A DNA stretch of 64,000 nt from Mangrovihabitans endophyticus (GCF_014646155.1 NZ_BMMX01000028.1:1-64000), one strand, 5' to 3'. Positions 8,360-17,126 are shown, counted from the first letter of the stretch. The notes: generated from the sequence alone by a model not told the origin. A program made the numbers and translations.

Positions 8360-8769
8360 GGCCGGCCGGTGGCGGCCCCGGCGGGCGAGCGGGGGCGGGT
8401 CATGCGCGCGGACATCTGGTGCTCCAGGCGGCTGACGAACTCCTCCGCCGTCGCCAGTTCGTCGCGCAGCGTCCGGACGCGTTGCAGCGCCGCCGCGTGG
8501 AACTCGGCCAGCCGGTCGCGGACCGCGCTCGTCGCGGCGCCGCTCTCCAGGGCGTCCAGGAGATGCAGCACCTCGCGCATCTGGTCCAGGGTGAAGCCGA
8601 TCGGCTTCATGCGCCGGACCAGCCGCAGCCGGCCGAGGTCGGCCTCGGTGTAGAGGCGGAAGCCGCCGTCACTGCGCGCCGACGGGGTGATCAGCCCCGC
8701 CTCCTCGTAGTGCCGCAGCGTGCGGATGCTCAGCCCGGCCCGCCCGGCGGCCTCACCGATCTGCATCAT
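8347..8769 (-). CDS. MerR family transcriptional regulator
   Basis: DNA-binding regulator of 140 residues. The winged helix is clear in MQIGEAAGRAGLSIRTLRHY followed by EEAGLITPSARSDGGFRLYTEADL. A dimerisation coiled coil follows (residues 75-125). There is no cysteine pattern of metal-sensing MerR proteins, so it belongs to the multidrug or small-molecule type. The start at 8769 is chosen over a longer frame because TACGGT lies exactly 6 nt upstream and MMQIGEAA is the normal family start. The last codons lie inside the palindromic element. It is not obviously paired with a target; the nearest neighbour, the SulP gene, lies upstream on the same strand. Confidence 0.92.
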   Translation of the reverse strand: MMQIGEAAGRAGLSIRTLRHYEEAGLITPSARSDGGFRLYTEADLGRLRLVRRMKPIGFTLDQMREVLHLLDALESGAATSAVRDRLAEFHAAALQRVRTLRDELATAEEFVSRLEHQMSARMTRPRSPAGAATGRPRRS

Positions 8770-8781
8770 GCGGACACCGTA
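8770..8781 (-). promoter_or_regulatory. Leaderless -10 element of the MerR gene
   Basis: On the minus strand TACGGT is followed by gtccgc and then ATG. There is no Shine-Dalgarno sequence. Confidence 0.5.
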
Positions 8782-8834
8782 GTGTCCCGCCGCTCCCGCG
8801 GGGAGCGTGCGCGCGACGCCGGCCACCGGCCCGC

Positions 8835-10340
8835 TCAGTGGCCCGCGTTGAGGTGTCCCGCCAGCGCCCGGTGCATCCTCGCGCTCGGCTCGTTCAGGCC
8901 GGAGATCTCCACCGTCTTGCCCCGTGCGGCGTACCGGGTGGTCACCGCGTCCAGCGCGGCCACCGACGAGGCGTCCCAGACATGCGCCGCGGACAGGTCG
9001 ATGATCACCGTCGCCGGGTCGTTGCGGTAGTCGAACTGGTGCACCAGGTCGTTGCTGGAGGCGAAGAACAGCGATCCGTGCACCGAGTAGACCCGGATGT
9101 CGCCGGACGGGTCCAGCACGCTCGTCACGTCGACCAGATGCGCCACCCGGCGGGCGAAGATGACCATGGCCGCCAGCACCCCGAGCACCACGCCCACCGC
9201 AAGGTTGTGGGTGGCCAGGGTCGCCGCCACGGTGGTGAGCATGACGATGATCTCCCCGGCGGGCATCCGCCGCAGGGTGGCCGGCGCGACGCTGTGCCAG
9301 TCGAACGTGGACACGGACACCACGATCATCACGGCCACCAGGGCGGCCATCGGGATCAGGGCCACCACGTCACCCAGCACCACCACCAGCACCAGCAGGA
9401 ACGCCCCCGCCAGGAAGGTGGACAGCCGGGTGCGGGCGCCGGACGTGCGTACGTTGATCATGGTCTGGCCGATCATCGCGCAGCCGCCCATGCCGCCGAA
9501 CAGGCCGGTGACGATGTTCGCCACGCCCTGGCCCCAGGATTCCCGGGTCTTGTTGGACGGCGTGTCGGTGATGTCGTCGACCAGCTTGGCGGTCATCAGC
9601 GACTCCATCAGGCCGACCAGGGCGATGCCCAGCGCGTACGGGGCGATGATCTGCAAGGTGTCCAGCGTGAACGGCACGTCCGGCCAGGCCGGCATCGGCA
9701 GGCTGTGCGGCAGCTTCCCCTCGTCGCCCACGGTGGGCACCCGGACCTGGGTCAGCACGGCGAAGCCGGTCAGCGCCACGATCGCGATCAGCGGCGCGGG
9801 CACGGCGGTGGTCAGCCGCGGCATCAGCACGATGATCGCCAGCGCCACCGCGACCAACGGGTAGACCGCCCACGGGACGCCGAGCAGGTGCGGCAACTGG
9901 GCACTGAAGATCAGGATGGCAAGCGCGTTGACGAAGCCGACCATGACGCTGCGCGGGATGAAGCGCATCAGCCGGGCGACGCCGAGCAGCGCCAGCACGA
10001 TCTGGAAGAGGCCGCCGAGGATCACCGCGGCGACCAGGTAGGCCAGGCCGTGGTCGCGGGCCAGCGGGGCGACCACCAGCGCGATCGCCCCGGTGGCGGC
10101 GCTGATCATGGCGGGCCGTCCGCCGCAGAAGGCGATCGTCACGGCCATGGTGAAGGAGGCGAACAGCCCGACGCGCGGGTCCACCCCGGCCAGCACCGAG
10201 AACGAGATGGCCTCCGGGATGAGCGCGAGCGCGACCACCAGGCCGGCCAGGACTTCGGTACGCAGCACGCGCGGCGATCGCAGGAAGGAGTTTCCGGACG
10301 GAGCGGCGGAGCGCAGCCGGGTCGGCCAGGTGACGGGCAT
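8835..10340 (-). CDS. SulP/SLC26 family anion permease with STAS domain
   Basis: Integral membrane transporter of 501 residues for an inorganic anion such as sulfate or bicarbonate. Residues 25-385 hold about 12-14 hydrophobic segments with the family's early motif (LIPEAISFSVLAGVDPRVGL) and a later MESLMTAKLVDD block. A cytoplasmic STAS domain fills the C-terminus (IRVYSVHGSLFFASSNDLV through VISG-like DASSVAALDAV). The start MPVTWPTRL at 10340 is preferred over a longer frame; a -10-like TAGGGT lies 8 nt before it. Substrate choice between sulfate and bicarbonate cannot be settled from the sequence. Confidence 0.92.
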   Translation of the reverse strand: MPVTWPTRLRSAAPSGNSFLRSPRVLRTEVLAGLVVALALIPEAISFSVLAGVDPRVGLFASFTMAVTIAFCGGRPAMISAATGAIALVVAPLARDHGLAYLVAAVILGGLFQIVLALLGVARLMRFIPRSVMVGFVNALAILIFSAQLPHLLGVPWAVYPLVAVALAIIVLMPRLTTAVPAPLIAIVALTGFAVLTQVRVPTVGDEGKLPHSLPMPAWPDVPFTLDTLQIIAPYALGIALVGLMESLMTAKLVDDITDTPSNKTRESWGQGVANIVTGLFGGMGGCAMIGQTMINVRTSGARTRLSTFLAGAFLLVLVVVLGDVVALIPMAALVAVMIVVSVSTFDWHSVAPATLRRMPAGEIIVMLTTVAATLATHNLAVGVVLGVLAAMVIFARRVAHLVDVTSVLDPSGDIRVYSVHGSLFFASSNDLVHQFDYRNDPATVIIDLSAAHVWDASSVAALDAVTTRYAARGKTVEISGLNEPSARMHRALAGHLNAGH

Positions 10341-10354
10341 GAGCCGGAACCCTA
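10341..10354 (-). promoter_or_regulatory. Possible leaderless -10 element of the SulP gene
   Basis: TAGGGT on the minus strand, 8 nt before the ATG. The spacing is slightly long for a leaderless start. Confidence 0.4.
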
Positions 10355-10462
10355 CCCTCACGTAAGGAGAGAGTGTCCCGGTCCGGTGTCCGTTAGTGAC
10401 CCCGCACACCCCGGGACCTCGCGAGCGTTACCCGGCGGCGACGTGGGGAACCATCGGCAGAC

Positions 10463-11395
10463 ATGAGAGCTGTTGTGCTGGACGACTTCGGTGACCCGGA
10501 CGTGCTGGAGATGCGGGAGGTGCCGGATCCGGCGGTCGGGCCGGACACGGTGCTGATCCGGGTCCGCGCGGCCGGGATCAACCCGGTGGACTGGAAGATC
10601 AGGGCGGGCCGGCTACGCGGCGCCTTCCCGCACCACACCCCGCTGATCCCCGGCTGGGATGTGGCCGGCGTGGTGGAGGCGGCCGGTCCCGCGGTGACCC
10701 GGTTCACCGTCGGGGACGAGGTGATGGCGTACGCCCGCAAGGACTCGGTGCAGCACGGCACGTACGCGGAACTGGTTGGCGTGACCGAGACGGCGGTGGC
10801 GCCCAAGCCGGCCGCCTTGACGTTCGCTCAGGCCGGAGCCCTGCCGCTGGCGGGCCTGACGGCCGCGCAGGCGCTCACCGCGGTGGACGGCGGCCCGGGC
10901 GACGTGGTGCTCGTGCACGCCGCGGCGGGCGGCGTCGGCCACCTGGCGGTGCAGATCGCCCGGGCACGCGGCGCCACGCGGGTGATCGGCACGGCGTCGG
11001 CGGGCAACCACGACTTCCTGCGGTCGCTGGGCGCCGAGCCGGTCGAGTACGGCGCGGATCTCCCTGCCCGGCTGGAGGAGCTGGTCGGCGGCGACGGCCG
11101 GGTGGATGTGGCCCTGGACTTCGTCGGGGGCGAGGCCCTGCAGCAGAGCCCCCGGCTCGTGCGTAACCCGGCGCGGCATGTGTCGGTGGTCGACCCTGCC
11201 GTCAAGGAGCAGGGCGGGCGCTACGTCTTCGTGCGCCCGCACGGCGAGCAACTGGCCGAGCTGGGCGAGCTGGCGGCCCGGGGGCGGCTGCGCGTGGAGG
11301 TGGCCCGGGAACTGCCGCTGGCCGAGGCGGCGCGGGCACACCGGTTGCAGGAGGAAGGCCACGTGCGCGGCAAACTCGCGCTGCTGCCCGGCTGA
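10463..11395 (+). CDS. NADP-dependent zinc-free alcohol dehydrogenase / quinone oxidoreductase
   Basis: Medium-chain dehydrogenase/reductase of the quinone oxidoreductase type, 310 residues. The GroES-like N-terminal part reads MRAVVLDDFGDPDVLEM, then AAGINPVDWKIRAG and IPGWDVAGVV. The Rossmann part has the AAAGGVGHLAVQIAR nucleotide-binding loop. The cysteine and histidine ligands of zinc alcohol dehydrogenases are absent, as usual for this branch. It probably reduces quinones or alpha,beta-unsaturated carbonyls with NADPH. A weak purine-rich site (gtggggaa) precedes the ATG. fliQ lies 82 nt downstream on the same strand, but no functional link is evident. Confidence 0.92.
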   Translation: MRAVVLDDFGDPDVLEMREVPDPAVGPDTVLIRVRAAGINPVDWKIRAGRLRGAFPHHTPLIPGWDVAGVVEAAGPAVTRFTVGDEVMAYARKDSVQHGTYAELVGVTETAVAPKPAALTFAQAGALPLAGLTAAQALTAVDGGPGDVVLVHAAAGGVGHLAVQIARARGATRVIGTASAGNHDFLRSLGAEPVEYGADLPARLEELVGGDGRVDVALDFVGGEALQQSPRLVRNPARHVSVVDPAVKEQGGRYVFVRPHGEQLAELGELAARGRLRVEVARELPLAEAARAHRLQEEGHVRGKLALLPG

Positions 11396-11477
11396 GCGGG
11401 AGCGCACGAACCGGACCGCAACCGGCGTGCGCCCCGACTGCGCTCCCCCCTGCGCCGCCGGGCCCGAAGTGCAGGGC

Positions 11478-11747
11478 ATGACCGACACGCAGATTGTGGA
11501 ACTGGCCCTGCAGGCGATGACCGTCGCGGCGAAGATGGCCGCACCGATCCTGCTCACCGCCCTCGCCATCGGATTCGCGATCTCCCTGTTCCAGTCGGTG
11601 ACGCAGGTGCAGGAGCCGACCCTGTCGTTCGTGCCGAAGGCCATCGGCGTGGGCGTCGCCCTGCTGGTGTCCGGCAACTGGATGCTGCACGAGATGGTGA
11701 CCTTCACGACGCAGTTGTTCGAGAAGATCCCCACGCTGCTCGGCTGA
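11478..11747 (+). CDS. fliQ: Flagellar export protein FliQ (orphan)
   Basis: An 89-residue, two-helix membrane protein that aligns along its whole length with FliQ of the flagellar type III export gate: AMTVAAKMAAPILLTALAIG, then FQSVTQVQEPTLSFVPK, and an ending ..LFEKIPTLLG. In other bacteria fliQ lies between fliP and fliR; here neither is present and the neighbours are a quinone oxidoreductase and a convergent ceramidase. It is therefore isolated, at least within 64 kb. FliQ needs FliP and FliR to form the export channel, so either the rest is elsewhere in the genome or this is an extra copy. The start ATG at 11478 gives the canonical length. Confidence 0.93.
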   Translation: MTDTQIVELALQAMTVAAKMAAPILLTALAIGFAISLFQSVTQVQEPTLSFVPKAIGVGVALLVSGNWMLHEMVTFTTQLFEKIPTLLG

Positions 11748-11763
11748 ACCATCCGTAGCGGTC

Positions 11764-11812
11764 CGCGAACGGGCCGCCGGCGTCACCTCCACACGCCGGC
11801 GGCCCGTTCGCG
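11764..11812. terminator. Strong bidirectional terminator hairpin
   Basis: A perfect 20-bp stem (11764-11783 with 11793-11812) and a 9-nt loop, between the stop codons of fliQ (+) and the ceramidase (-). It is the longest perfect hairpin I found between convergent genes in this window. Confidence 0.85.
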
Positions 11813-11814
11813 TG

Positions 11815-13833
11815 TCAGCCGACGGTGAAGGCGCGGCTGGCGCCGGTGAACGGGGTGATCACGCCGAGCAGGTTCTTCGCATCGCCGTGGTGCACCACGC
11901 GGTAGGTGCCCGCGGGCGTGTCGGCGGGCACGGTCCAGGTGATGTGCGCCGTGGAGACGCTCAGATACTCCCGCTCCCAGCGATAGGTCGTCTGCCATTC
12001 GGAGTCGGTGACCACCGTGTGCCACTGCCCGCCGGCCTGCCGCTGGATCTCCACGAAGGTGCCCTCGTCGCGCAGGTTGTTGTTCGGGTGGCCGGTGACG
12101 AAGTCGACCCGCACGGTGGCGCCCCGGCCGTACGCGGCGCCGGGCTGGACGAGCACCGAGCCGAACGACTTGCCCAGCGGCGGGGTGTCCAGCACCACGC
12201 CGGGCCGCGCGCTGATCCGGTTCTGCGGCAGCGCGGGCGGGCGGACCGTGCTGGGCGTGGTTCGCCCATCGCGCAGCGCCGCCGCCAGCTTGGCGAGTTC
12301 CTGCTCGTACGCGGGTCCGGTGTACCGCCCGAAGTGGGTGGCCGCGCCCTCGTAATGCTGCAGGTCGTACTCCTCGGGCGTGGCCACATATCCGGCGTAC
12401 GTGTTGGCGTACCCGGCCAGGATCTGGTGCGTGGTGACCCCGCTGAGCTCGGCGTCGACCGCGTCGCGCACCCGCTGCCCGGCCACGATGGTGAACTCGC
12501 CCGGTGCCGTGGTGACGGCCAGTTGCCCGATGCGCAGCACCTGCAACGGCATGACCTGCGGCGTCCACGGAGGGTGCTGGCTGCCGGTGCCCAGGAACAC
12601 CTGCTTGGGCGCCTGGCACGCGCGTACGTCCGGCGGGGTGGGGTTGACCACGATGCCGGCCAGCAGCAACAGCGGGTTGGTGCGCATGTCGCCCTCGTCG
12701 ACGATCGGCGGGCCGGGCCCGTCCTCGGCGCCCGCGGTGAAGTTCTGCCCCAGCGCGCCCGGACAGGTGTGGTGCGGCTGCCCGTCCGGGGTGTACGCGC
12801 CGGACACCTCGACGTCGGAGAAGTCGACGTAGCGGCCCCGGAAGTCGATCGGGCCGGTCAGCTCCTCGGTGGCCGACGCGTACAGCTCCTGCGCCTTGTC
12901 GGCCTGCCGCTGCCCGATGATGCGGGTGTTCTCGAACTCGTCGTCGGTCGGGCCGAGGGCACCGCCGTCGCGCAGGTTCGGCGACATGTCGCCGGCGTTG
13001 GTCTGCGCGAACGCGGCGACGAAGGCACCCCGGTGCGCCCAGTCCACGCCGTGCACCCCGTCCTCGATCAGGTGTGCGGCGTACCCCTTGTTGTCGGCGC
13101 TGATCAGATGGTTGGACGGGGTCATCGACGTGCCATGGGTGGGGAAGAAGTCGATCATACCGACGCCGGTGCCGCCCTGTTCGAAGCGCAGCACGGTCAT
13201 CCGGGTGTCCACCGCGTCCGGAAAGCGCGCCTGGTCGGCCGGCGGGTCGGCGCGAAAGGCCGGCAGCGAGCGGTTCACGTTGGCGCCGCGCAGGGTGCCC
13301 TCGGCGATCTTGACGGTGCCGGGCGCCAGGCTCGCGTCGGCGGCGTCGATCGCCCGCACGATCCCGGACACGATCGCTTCGAAGACCGGCGCTTCGAAGC
13401 CGAAGGTGGTGAGGTTCCAGAGCGTGTACTCGGAGAAGCCGCCCGGCCCGGAGTGGGTGTGGGTGGCGGTGATCACCACGTTGGCGTCGCCGTAGACGTC
13501 GCCGTGTTCCGCGGCGAGGCGGCGCAGCACCTCCTGCTGCACGGCCTGGCTGACGAAGTCGATCTCGGTGCTGACGAAGGCGACGTGCCGGCCGGCAGCG
13601 TCGGCCACCACGAACGCCCGCGCCCACTGCCGGGACGCCAGGCCGGCGGTGGTCTGCCCCGGATCGGCGTACCCGAGCATGCCGACTTCCGCGGCTTCGC
13701 CGGTGATGTCGCCGATGCCCACGCCGACCAGATATCCGCCCGGTGGCGCGGCCGGCGCCGGGCCGCCGGTCAGGGCCGTCACCAGCAGCAGCACCGCCGA
13801 GGAGACGGCGAGAAGACGGGTACGCAGCGACAC
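11815..13833 (-). CDS. Secreted neutral ceramidase
   Basis: Hydrolyses the amide bond of ceramide to sphingosine and fatty acid; bacterial members act outside the cell. The protein has 672 residues with a clear signal peptide (RTRLLAVSSAVLLLVTALTG, then APAAPP). Family blocks include VGIGDITGEAAEVGMLGYAD, ATHTHSGPGGFSEY with zinc-binding histidines, and HGTSM with nucleophile Ser236 followed by SADNKGYAAHL. The last ~170 residues form the Ig-like C-terminal domain. The GTG start at 13833 has a good GGGAGG site; the longer frame lacks one. It is divergent from a LacI regulator, which may control it. Soil actinomycetes probably use it on eukaryotic lipids. Confidence 0.93.
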   Translation of the reverse strand: MSLRTRLLAVSSAVLLLVTALTGGPAPAAPPGGYLVGVGIGDITGEAAEVGMLGYADPGQTTAGLASRQWARAFVVADAAGRHVAFVSTEIDFVSQAVQQEVLRRLAAEHGDVYGDANVVITATHTHSGPGGFSEYTLWNLTTFGFEAPVFEAIVSGIVRAIDAADASLAPGTVKIAEGTLRGANVNRSLPAFRADPPADQARFPDAVDTRMTVLRFEQGGTGVGMIDFFPTHGTSMTPSNHLISADNKGYAAHLIEDGVHGVDWAHRGAFVAAFAQTNAGDMSPNLRDGGALGPTDDEFENTRIIGQRQADKAQELYASATEELTGPIDFRGRYVDFSDVEVSGAYTPDGQPHHTCPGALGQNFTAGAEDGPGPPIVDEGDMRTNPLLLLAGIVVNPTPPDVRACQAPKQVFLGTGSQHPPWTPQVMPLQVLRIGQLAVTTAPGEFTIVAGQRVRDAVDAELSGVTTHQILAGYANTYAGYVATPEEYDLQHYEGAATHFGRYTGPAYEQELAKLAAALRDGRTTPSTVRPPALPQNRISARPGVVLDTPPLGKSFGSVLVQPGAAYGRGATVRVDFVTGHPNNNLRDEGTFVEIQRQAGGQWHTVVTDSEWQTTYRWEREYLSVSTAHITWTVPADTPAGTYRVVHHGDAKNLLGVITPFTGASRAFTVG

Positions 13834-13988
13834 GTCGGCCTCCCGGAGGGGCAGTGAAACCGGTCGATATGGCCAAAGGTTAATGCCTCTCACGTTTTAC
13901 CGCAGCGTGAGCTGAGCGAGGGCTGTGAAATACTTCCGAGACTTGCGGTCGAAACTTCCGGCCGTACGGGCTCGGGAGGGGAACGCCT

Positions 13989-15014
13989 GTGACCGTGGAC
14001 GGCAGCCGCGTGACGATTGCGACGATCGCGCGCGAGGCGGGGGTGTCGGTGCCCACCGTCTCGCGCGTGCTGAACGGGCGCACCGACGTCTCGCCCCAGA
14101 CCCGCGACCGCATCGAGCGGCTGCTGCACGAGCACGGCTACCGGCGGCGCGCCTCCCGTCGGCAGCCGGGCCGGGCGGCGCTGATCGACCTGGTCTTCAA
14201 CGACCTCAACAGCCCCTGGGCGGTCGAGCTGATCCGCGGCGTGGAGGAGGTCACCCACGCCGCCGGTGTCGGCACGGTGGTGTCCGCGGTGCACAGCCGG
14301 TCGTCGTCCACCCGGCAGTGGCTGCAGAACCTGCGCGCCCGGGCCTCGGACGGGGTGATCTTCGTGATCACCGAGATGACCCTGCCGATCCACGCCGAGC
14401 TGCAGCGGCTGAACATCGCCGCGGTGATCGTGGACCCGGCCGGCGGGGTCGCCACCGGCGTGCCCACCATCGGCGCGACCAACTGGGCCGGCGGGCTCAG
14501 CGCCACCCAGCACCTGGTGGAGCTGGGACACCGCCGGATCGCTCTGGTCGCCGGGCCGAAGAACGTGCTGTGCAGCCGCGCCCGGCTGGACGGGTATCGC
14601 GCCGCCTTGGAGGCGGCCGGCATCCCGGTGGAGAAGTCGCTGATCGCCCAGGGCGACTTCTACCACGAGTCCGGCTTCACCGCGGGCACCGAGCTGCTGG
14701 CCCAGCCGGACCCGCCGACCGCGATCTTCGCCTCCAGCGACCAGATGGCGCTCGGGGTCTACGAGGCCGCACGCCGGCGCGGCCTGCGGGTGCCGGACGA
14801 CATCAGCATCATCGGCTTCGACGATCTGCCGGAATCCCGCTGGGCATCGCCGCCGCTGAGCACCGTGCGACAGCCGCTGGCGGAGATGGGCGGGCTGGCC
14901 GCGCGCACCGCACTGCGGCTGGCGGCGGGCGAACCGATCGAGACGCCCCGGGTGGAGCTGGCCACCGAGCTGGTGGTGCGCGACAGCACCGGCACGGCGC
15001 CGCAGCCCGGCTGA
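13989..15014 (+). CDS. LacI family transcriptional regulator
   Basis: Sugar-responsive repressor, 341 residues. The N-terminal helix-turn-helix and hinge are VTIATIAREAGVSVPTVSRV and LNGRTDVSPQTRDRIERLL. The rest is the periplasmic-binding-like effector domain, ending with IIGFDDLPESRWASPPLSTV typical of this family. The GTG start follows a GGGAGGGG ribosome site. The 155-bp divergent region shared with the ceramidase gene holds two direct words, acttccgag and acttccggc, and a ctcacg/cgtgag inverted repeat (13889-13911) that could be operators. No sugar genes flank it, so the ligand is unknown and control of the ceramidase is a guess. Confidence 0.92.
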   Translation: MTVDGSRVTIATIAREAGVSVPTVSRVLNGRTDVSPQTRDRIERLLHEHGYRRRASRRQPGRAALIDLVFNDLNSPWAVELIRGVEEVTHAAGVGTVVSAVHSRSSSTRQWLQNLRARASDGVIFVITEMTLPIHAELQRLNIAAVIVDPAGGVATGVPTIGATNWAGGLSATQHLVELGHRRIALVAGPKNVLCSRARLDGYRAALEAAGIPVEKSLIAQGDFYHESGFTAGTELLAQPDPPTAIFASSDQMALGVYEAARRRGLRVPDDISIIGFDDLPESRWASPPLSTVRQPLAEMGGLAARTALRLAAGEPIETPRVELATELVVRDSTGTAPQPG

Positions 15015-15021
15015 TCAGTGA

Positions 15022-15050
15022 GCCGGCCCGATCAGCGAGCCGGCCCTTTT
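15022..15050 (+). terminator. Weak hairpin after the LacI gene
   Basis: Two gccggc blocks (15022-15027 and 15039-15044) can pair and are followed by TTTT at 15047. They lie within a direct duplication of gatcagYgagccggcc, so the hairpin may be incidental. Confidence 0.3.
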
Positions 15051-16012
15051 CAGAGCTGGTCGTCCAGGGTGGCCACGCCGTCGACCGCGGCCGCCTGCGG
15101 GATGCGTCCCTTCGCCGCCTCGTCGCCGTCCAGGCTCCAGCGCAGAAACTCGGTCGTGGTGCGGGTGACCGCCTCGAAGGAGTCGCCGGTCGTCAGGTGC
15201 CCGCCGTCGGTGATCGACAGCATCGCCCGGGACCACGGTGTCGCCGCGAAGACGGTGTGCCCGGCGGACCACGCGATGGTGTCGTCCTTGCGCCCGTGCA
15301 CATAGAGCATGGCGGCCGGCGGGCCGGTGAACGGCGCGCCGAGGAAGTCCGTGCCGGCCAGCACCACACCCGCCGTGAGCCGGTCGTCGCGGTGGGCGCT
15401 GAACAACCCCACCGTGGTGATGCCGCCCGCGGAGTGACCGGCCGCGCCGAGCCGCGCCGGGTCCACCGCGGCGCCCAGCGGGTCACCGCCGCGGGCGAGC
15501 ACCTGATCGATCACGGACGAGGCGTCCGCCGGCTGGTTGACGATGTCGCCCGCGTCCAGGTCGTCCGCGCCGTGCGAGGTGTGCGGGTAGGTCGGCGCGG
15601 CCACCACGAACCCGGCCTGCGCCCACCGCGCCAGCATGCCCGCGTAGTCCTCCGGCTGCGCCGTGTACCCGTGACTGAACAGGATCATCGGGAACCGGCC
15701 CGGCGCCACGTCGGCGCCGTCCACCGGGTCGGGACCGGCGGCCGGCGCCGCGCCGGACGACGGGTACCAGAACCGGGTGGGCAGCGCCCGTGCGCCGCGG
15801 GCGAAATCGACGTCGCGGCGGCCGACCGCGAACGCACGGTCCGGCGCGCTGCCCGCTGGCGGCACGTACGCGGTGACGCTGCGCGGCGCCAGCGACGACG
15901 ACGCGGTCGACGCGGCGATCGGCGTGTCGCTGCTCAGCCCGGCCTCCCCACAGGCAGACAGCGCGCCGGTGCCCGCCGCGGCGGCAGCCAGGAGCAGAGT
16001 TCGTCTACGCAT
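15050..16012 (-). CDS. Lipoprotein alpha/beta hydrolase (PAF-acetylhydrolase/chlorophyllase-like)
   Basis: Exported ester hydrolase of 320 residues. It starts MRRRTLLLAAAAAGTGALSAC, a signal peptide with a possible twin-arginine-like start and a lipobox cysteine, so it should be membrane-anchored outside. The hydrolase core shows MILFSHGYTAQPEDYAG (oxyanion region), the nucleophile elbow GHSAGG, and a late GGHLTTG histidine. The pattern of a large N-terminal beta-strand block followed by ILFSHG resembles the platelet-activating-factor acetylhydrolase and dienelactone hydrolase group. The longer frame to 16066 is rejected because the lipoprotein signal begins at 16012. Substrate unknown. Confidence 0.88.
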   Translation of the reverse strand: MRRRTLLLAAAAAGTGALSACGEAGLSSDTPIAASTASSSLAPRSVTAYVPPAGSAPDRAFAVGRRDVDFARGARALPTRFWYPSSGAAPAAGPDPVDGADVAPGRFPMILFSHGYTAQPEDYAGMLARWAQAGFVVAAPTYPHTSHGADDLDAGDIVNQPADASSVIDQVLARGGDPLGAAVDPARLGAAGHSAGGITTVGLFSAHRDDRLTAGVVLAGTDFLGAPFTGPPAAMLYVHGRKDDTIAWSAGHTVFAATPWSRAMLSITDGGHLTTGDSFEAVTRTTTEFLRWSLDGDEAAKGRIPQAAAVDGVATLDDQL

Positions 16013-16080
16013 GGTGATCAGTCTGCCCCGCGCATCTGTGACGACCTTGAGAAAGTGGCGAAGCATACGTCACCGTTGGT

Positions 16081-16126
16081 GATGAGACCGGCGACCCGGC
16101 CCGCCGTCGCCGGCGGTCCCCTCATC
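16081..16126. terminator. Nested hairpin between two hydrolase genes
   Basis: Inner stem ccggcgac (16088-16095) with gtcgccgg (16106-16113), and outer gatgag with ctcatc. It overlaps the stop codon of the downstream minus-strand hydrolase gene. It could end that transcript; evidence is structural only. Confidence 0.4.
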
Positions 16127-17018
16127 GCCGGAAGAATCCGAGGAGTTCCCGGGCGACCGCCTCCGGCGCCTCTTCGGGCACGTAGTGGGCCACCCCGGGG
16201 ATGACCACGCCGGTGACGTCCTTCGCCACGAGGCGCATCACCTCCTCGATCGCCGTTCCGTACGACAGTTCGCCTCCGATCGCCAGGACGGGCATGTCCA
16301 GTTGACCGTCGTGGTGCCAGCCCACGACCTGCGCGACGGATTCCTCGGCCCGATAGAACTGGAAGCTGGCATGCAGCGCGGCCGGGTCGCGCAGCGCCTC
16401 GACGTACAGGTCGACGGCGTATTGCGGGATGGCGTCCGGGCGGCCCGCCTTCGAGGCGAACTGGTGCCCGAAGTAGATCTCCTCCCGGCCGGCGACCATG
16501 CGCTCGTTGATGTCGTGCAGCCGGTTGAAGGCGAAATGCCACAGAAATTCGTTCATGGCCGGATCCATCATCAGCGGCGGCGAGGGTGACAATCCCGGCA
16601 GGATCGCCTCGGCCACCGCCAGTCTGGTGACCCGGCCCCTGTGGCGAGCGGCCACCGCGTACGCCACCATCATGCCGAGGTCGTGCCCGGCCAGGTCAAA
16701 GCGGTCATGGCCGAGGCCGGTCATCACCGACGCCATGTCGTCGGCCAGGTTCGCGGCGTCATAGCCCGTCGCCGGTTTCGCGCTGGCGCCCATGCCGCGC
16801 ATGTCCGCTGCCACGACGGTGAAGTGTTCGGCCAGGGCGGGCATGACCAGGCGCCAGGAGTACCAGAACTTGGGCCACCCCGGCAGCAGCAGAAGCGGCG
16901 GCCCGTCGCCGCCGACGACGGCATGCAGGGAGACGTCACCCACGTCGATGAACCGGCTGCTGAAGACATCGGTGAATCCCGGAGCAAGATTCGGCACGTC
17001 GGAAACGGTGAATCGCAT
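16122..17018 (-). CDS. Alpha/beta hydrolase (haloacetate dehalogenase/epoxide hydrolase-like)
   Basis: A 298-residue hydrolase with an aspartate nucleophile in GHDLGMM, preceded by HG-type LLLPGWPKFWYSW and followed by a late VAHYVPEEAPE histidine. These are the marks of haloalkane/fluoroacetate dehalogenases and soluble epoxide hydrolases rather than serine esterases. The ATG at 17018 has a strong GGGGAGGGG site; the longer frame runs over the operator. It is divergent from a TetR gene and shares with it a double operator, so it is very likely repressed by that TetR protein and induced by its substrate or a related compound. The exact substrate cannot be deduced. Confidence 0.92.
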   Translation of the reverse strand: MRFTVSDVPNLAPGFTDVFSSRFIDVGDVSLHAVVGGDGPPLLLLPGWPKFWYSWRLVMPALAEHFTVVAADMRGMGASAKPATGYDAANLADDMASVMTGLGHDRFDLAGHDLGMMVAYAVAARHRGRVTRLAVAEAILPGLSPSPPLMMDPAMNEFLWHFAFNRLHDINERMVAGREEIYFGHQFASKAGRPDAIPQYAVDLYVEALRDPAALHASFQFYRAEESVAQVVGWHHDGQLDMPVLAIGGELSYGTAIEEVMRLVAKDVTGVVIPGVAHYVPEEAPEAVARELLGFFRR

Positions 17019-17063
17019 GGATTCCCCTCCCCCGGGGAGCGGCGCAGAGGACCGCGCCTGAGA

Positions 17064-17113
17064 TGGATGATCTATCCACTTCACCCTATCAAAGCTAGTG
17101 GATAGATCATCCA
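17064..17113. promoter_or_regulatory. Double TetR operator
   Basis: tggatgatctatccac (17064-17079) and gtggatagatcatcca (17098-17113) are perfect 16-bp reverse complements 18 nt apart; each half is itself nearly palindromic. The right copy fills the spacer just upstream of the TetR -10 (TAATCT, 17115), and the left copy overlaps the promoter region of the hydrolase. This supports autorepression and control of the divergent gene. Confidence 0.85.
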
Positions 17114-17114
17114 G

Positions 17115-17126
17115 TAATCTGGACGC
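17115..17126 (+). promoter_or_regulatory. Leaderless -10 element of the TetR gene
   Basis: TAATCT ends 6 nt before the GTG at 17127. There is no Shine-Dalgarno sequence. Confidence 0.55.
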
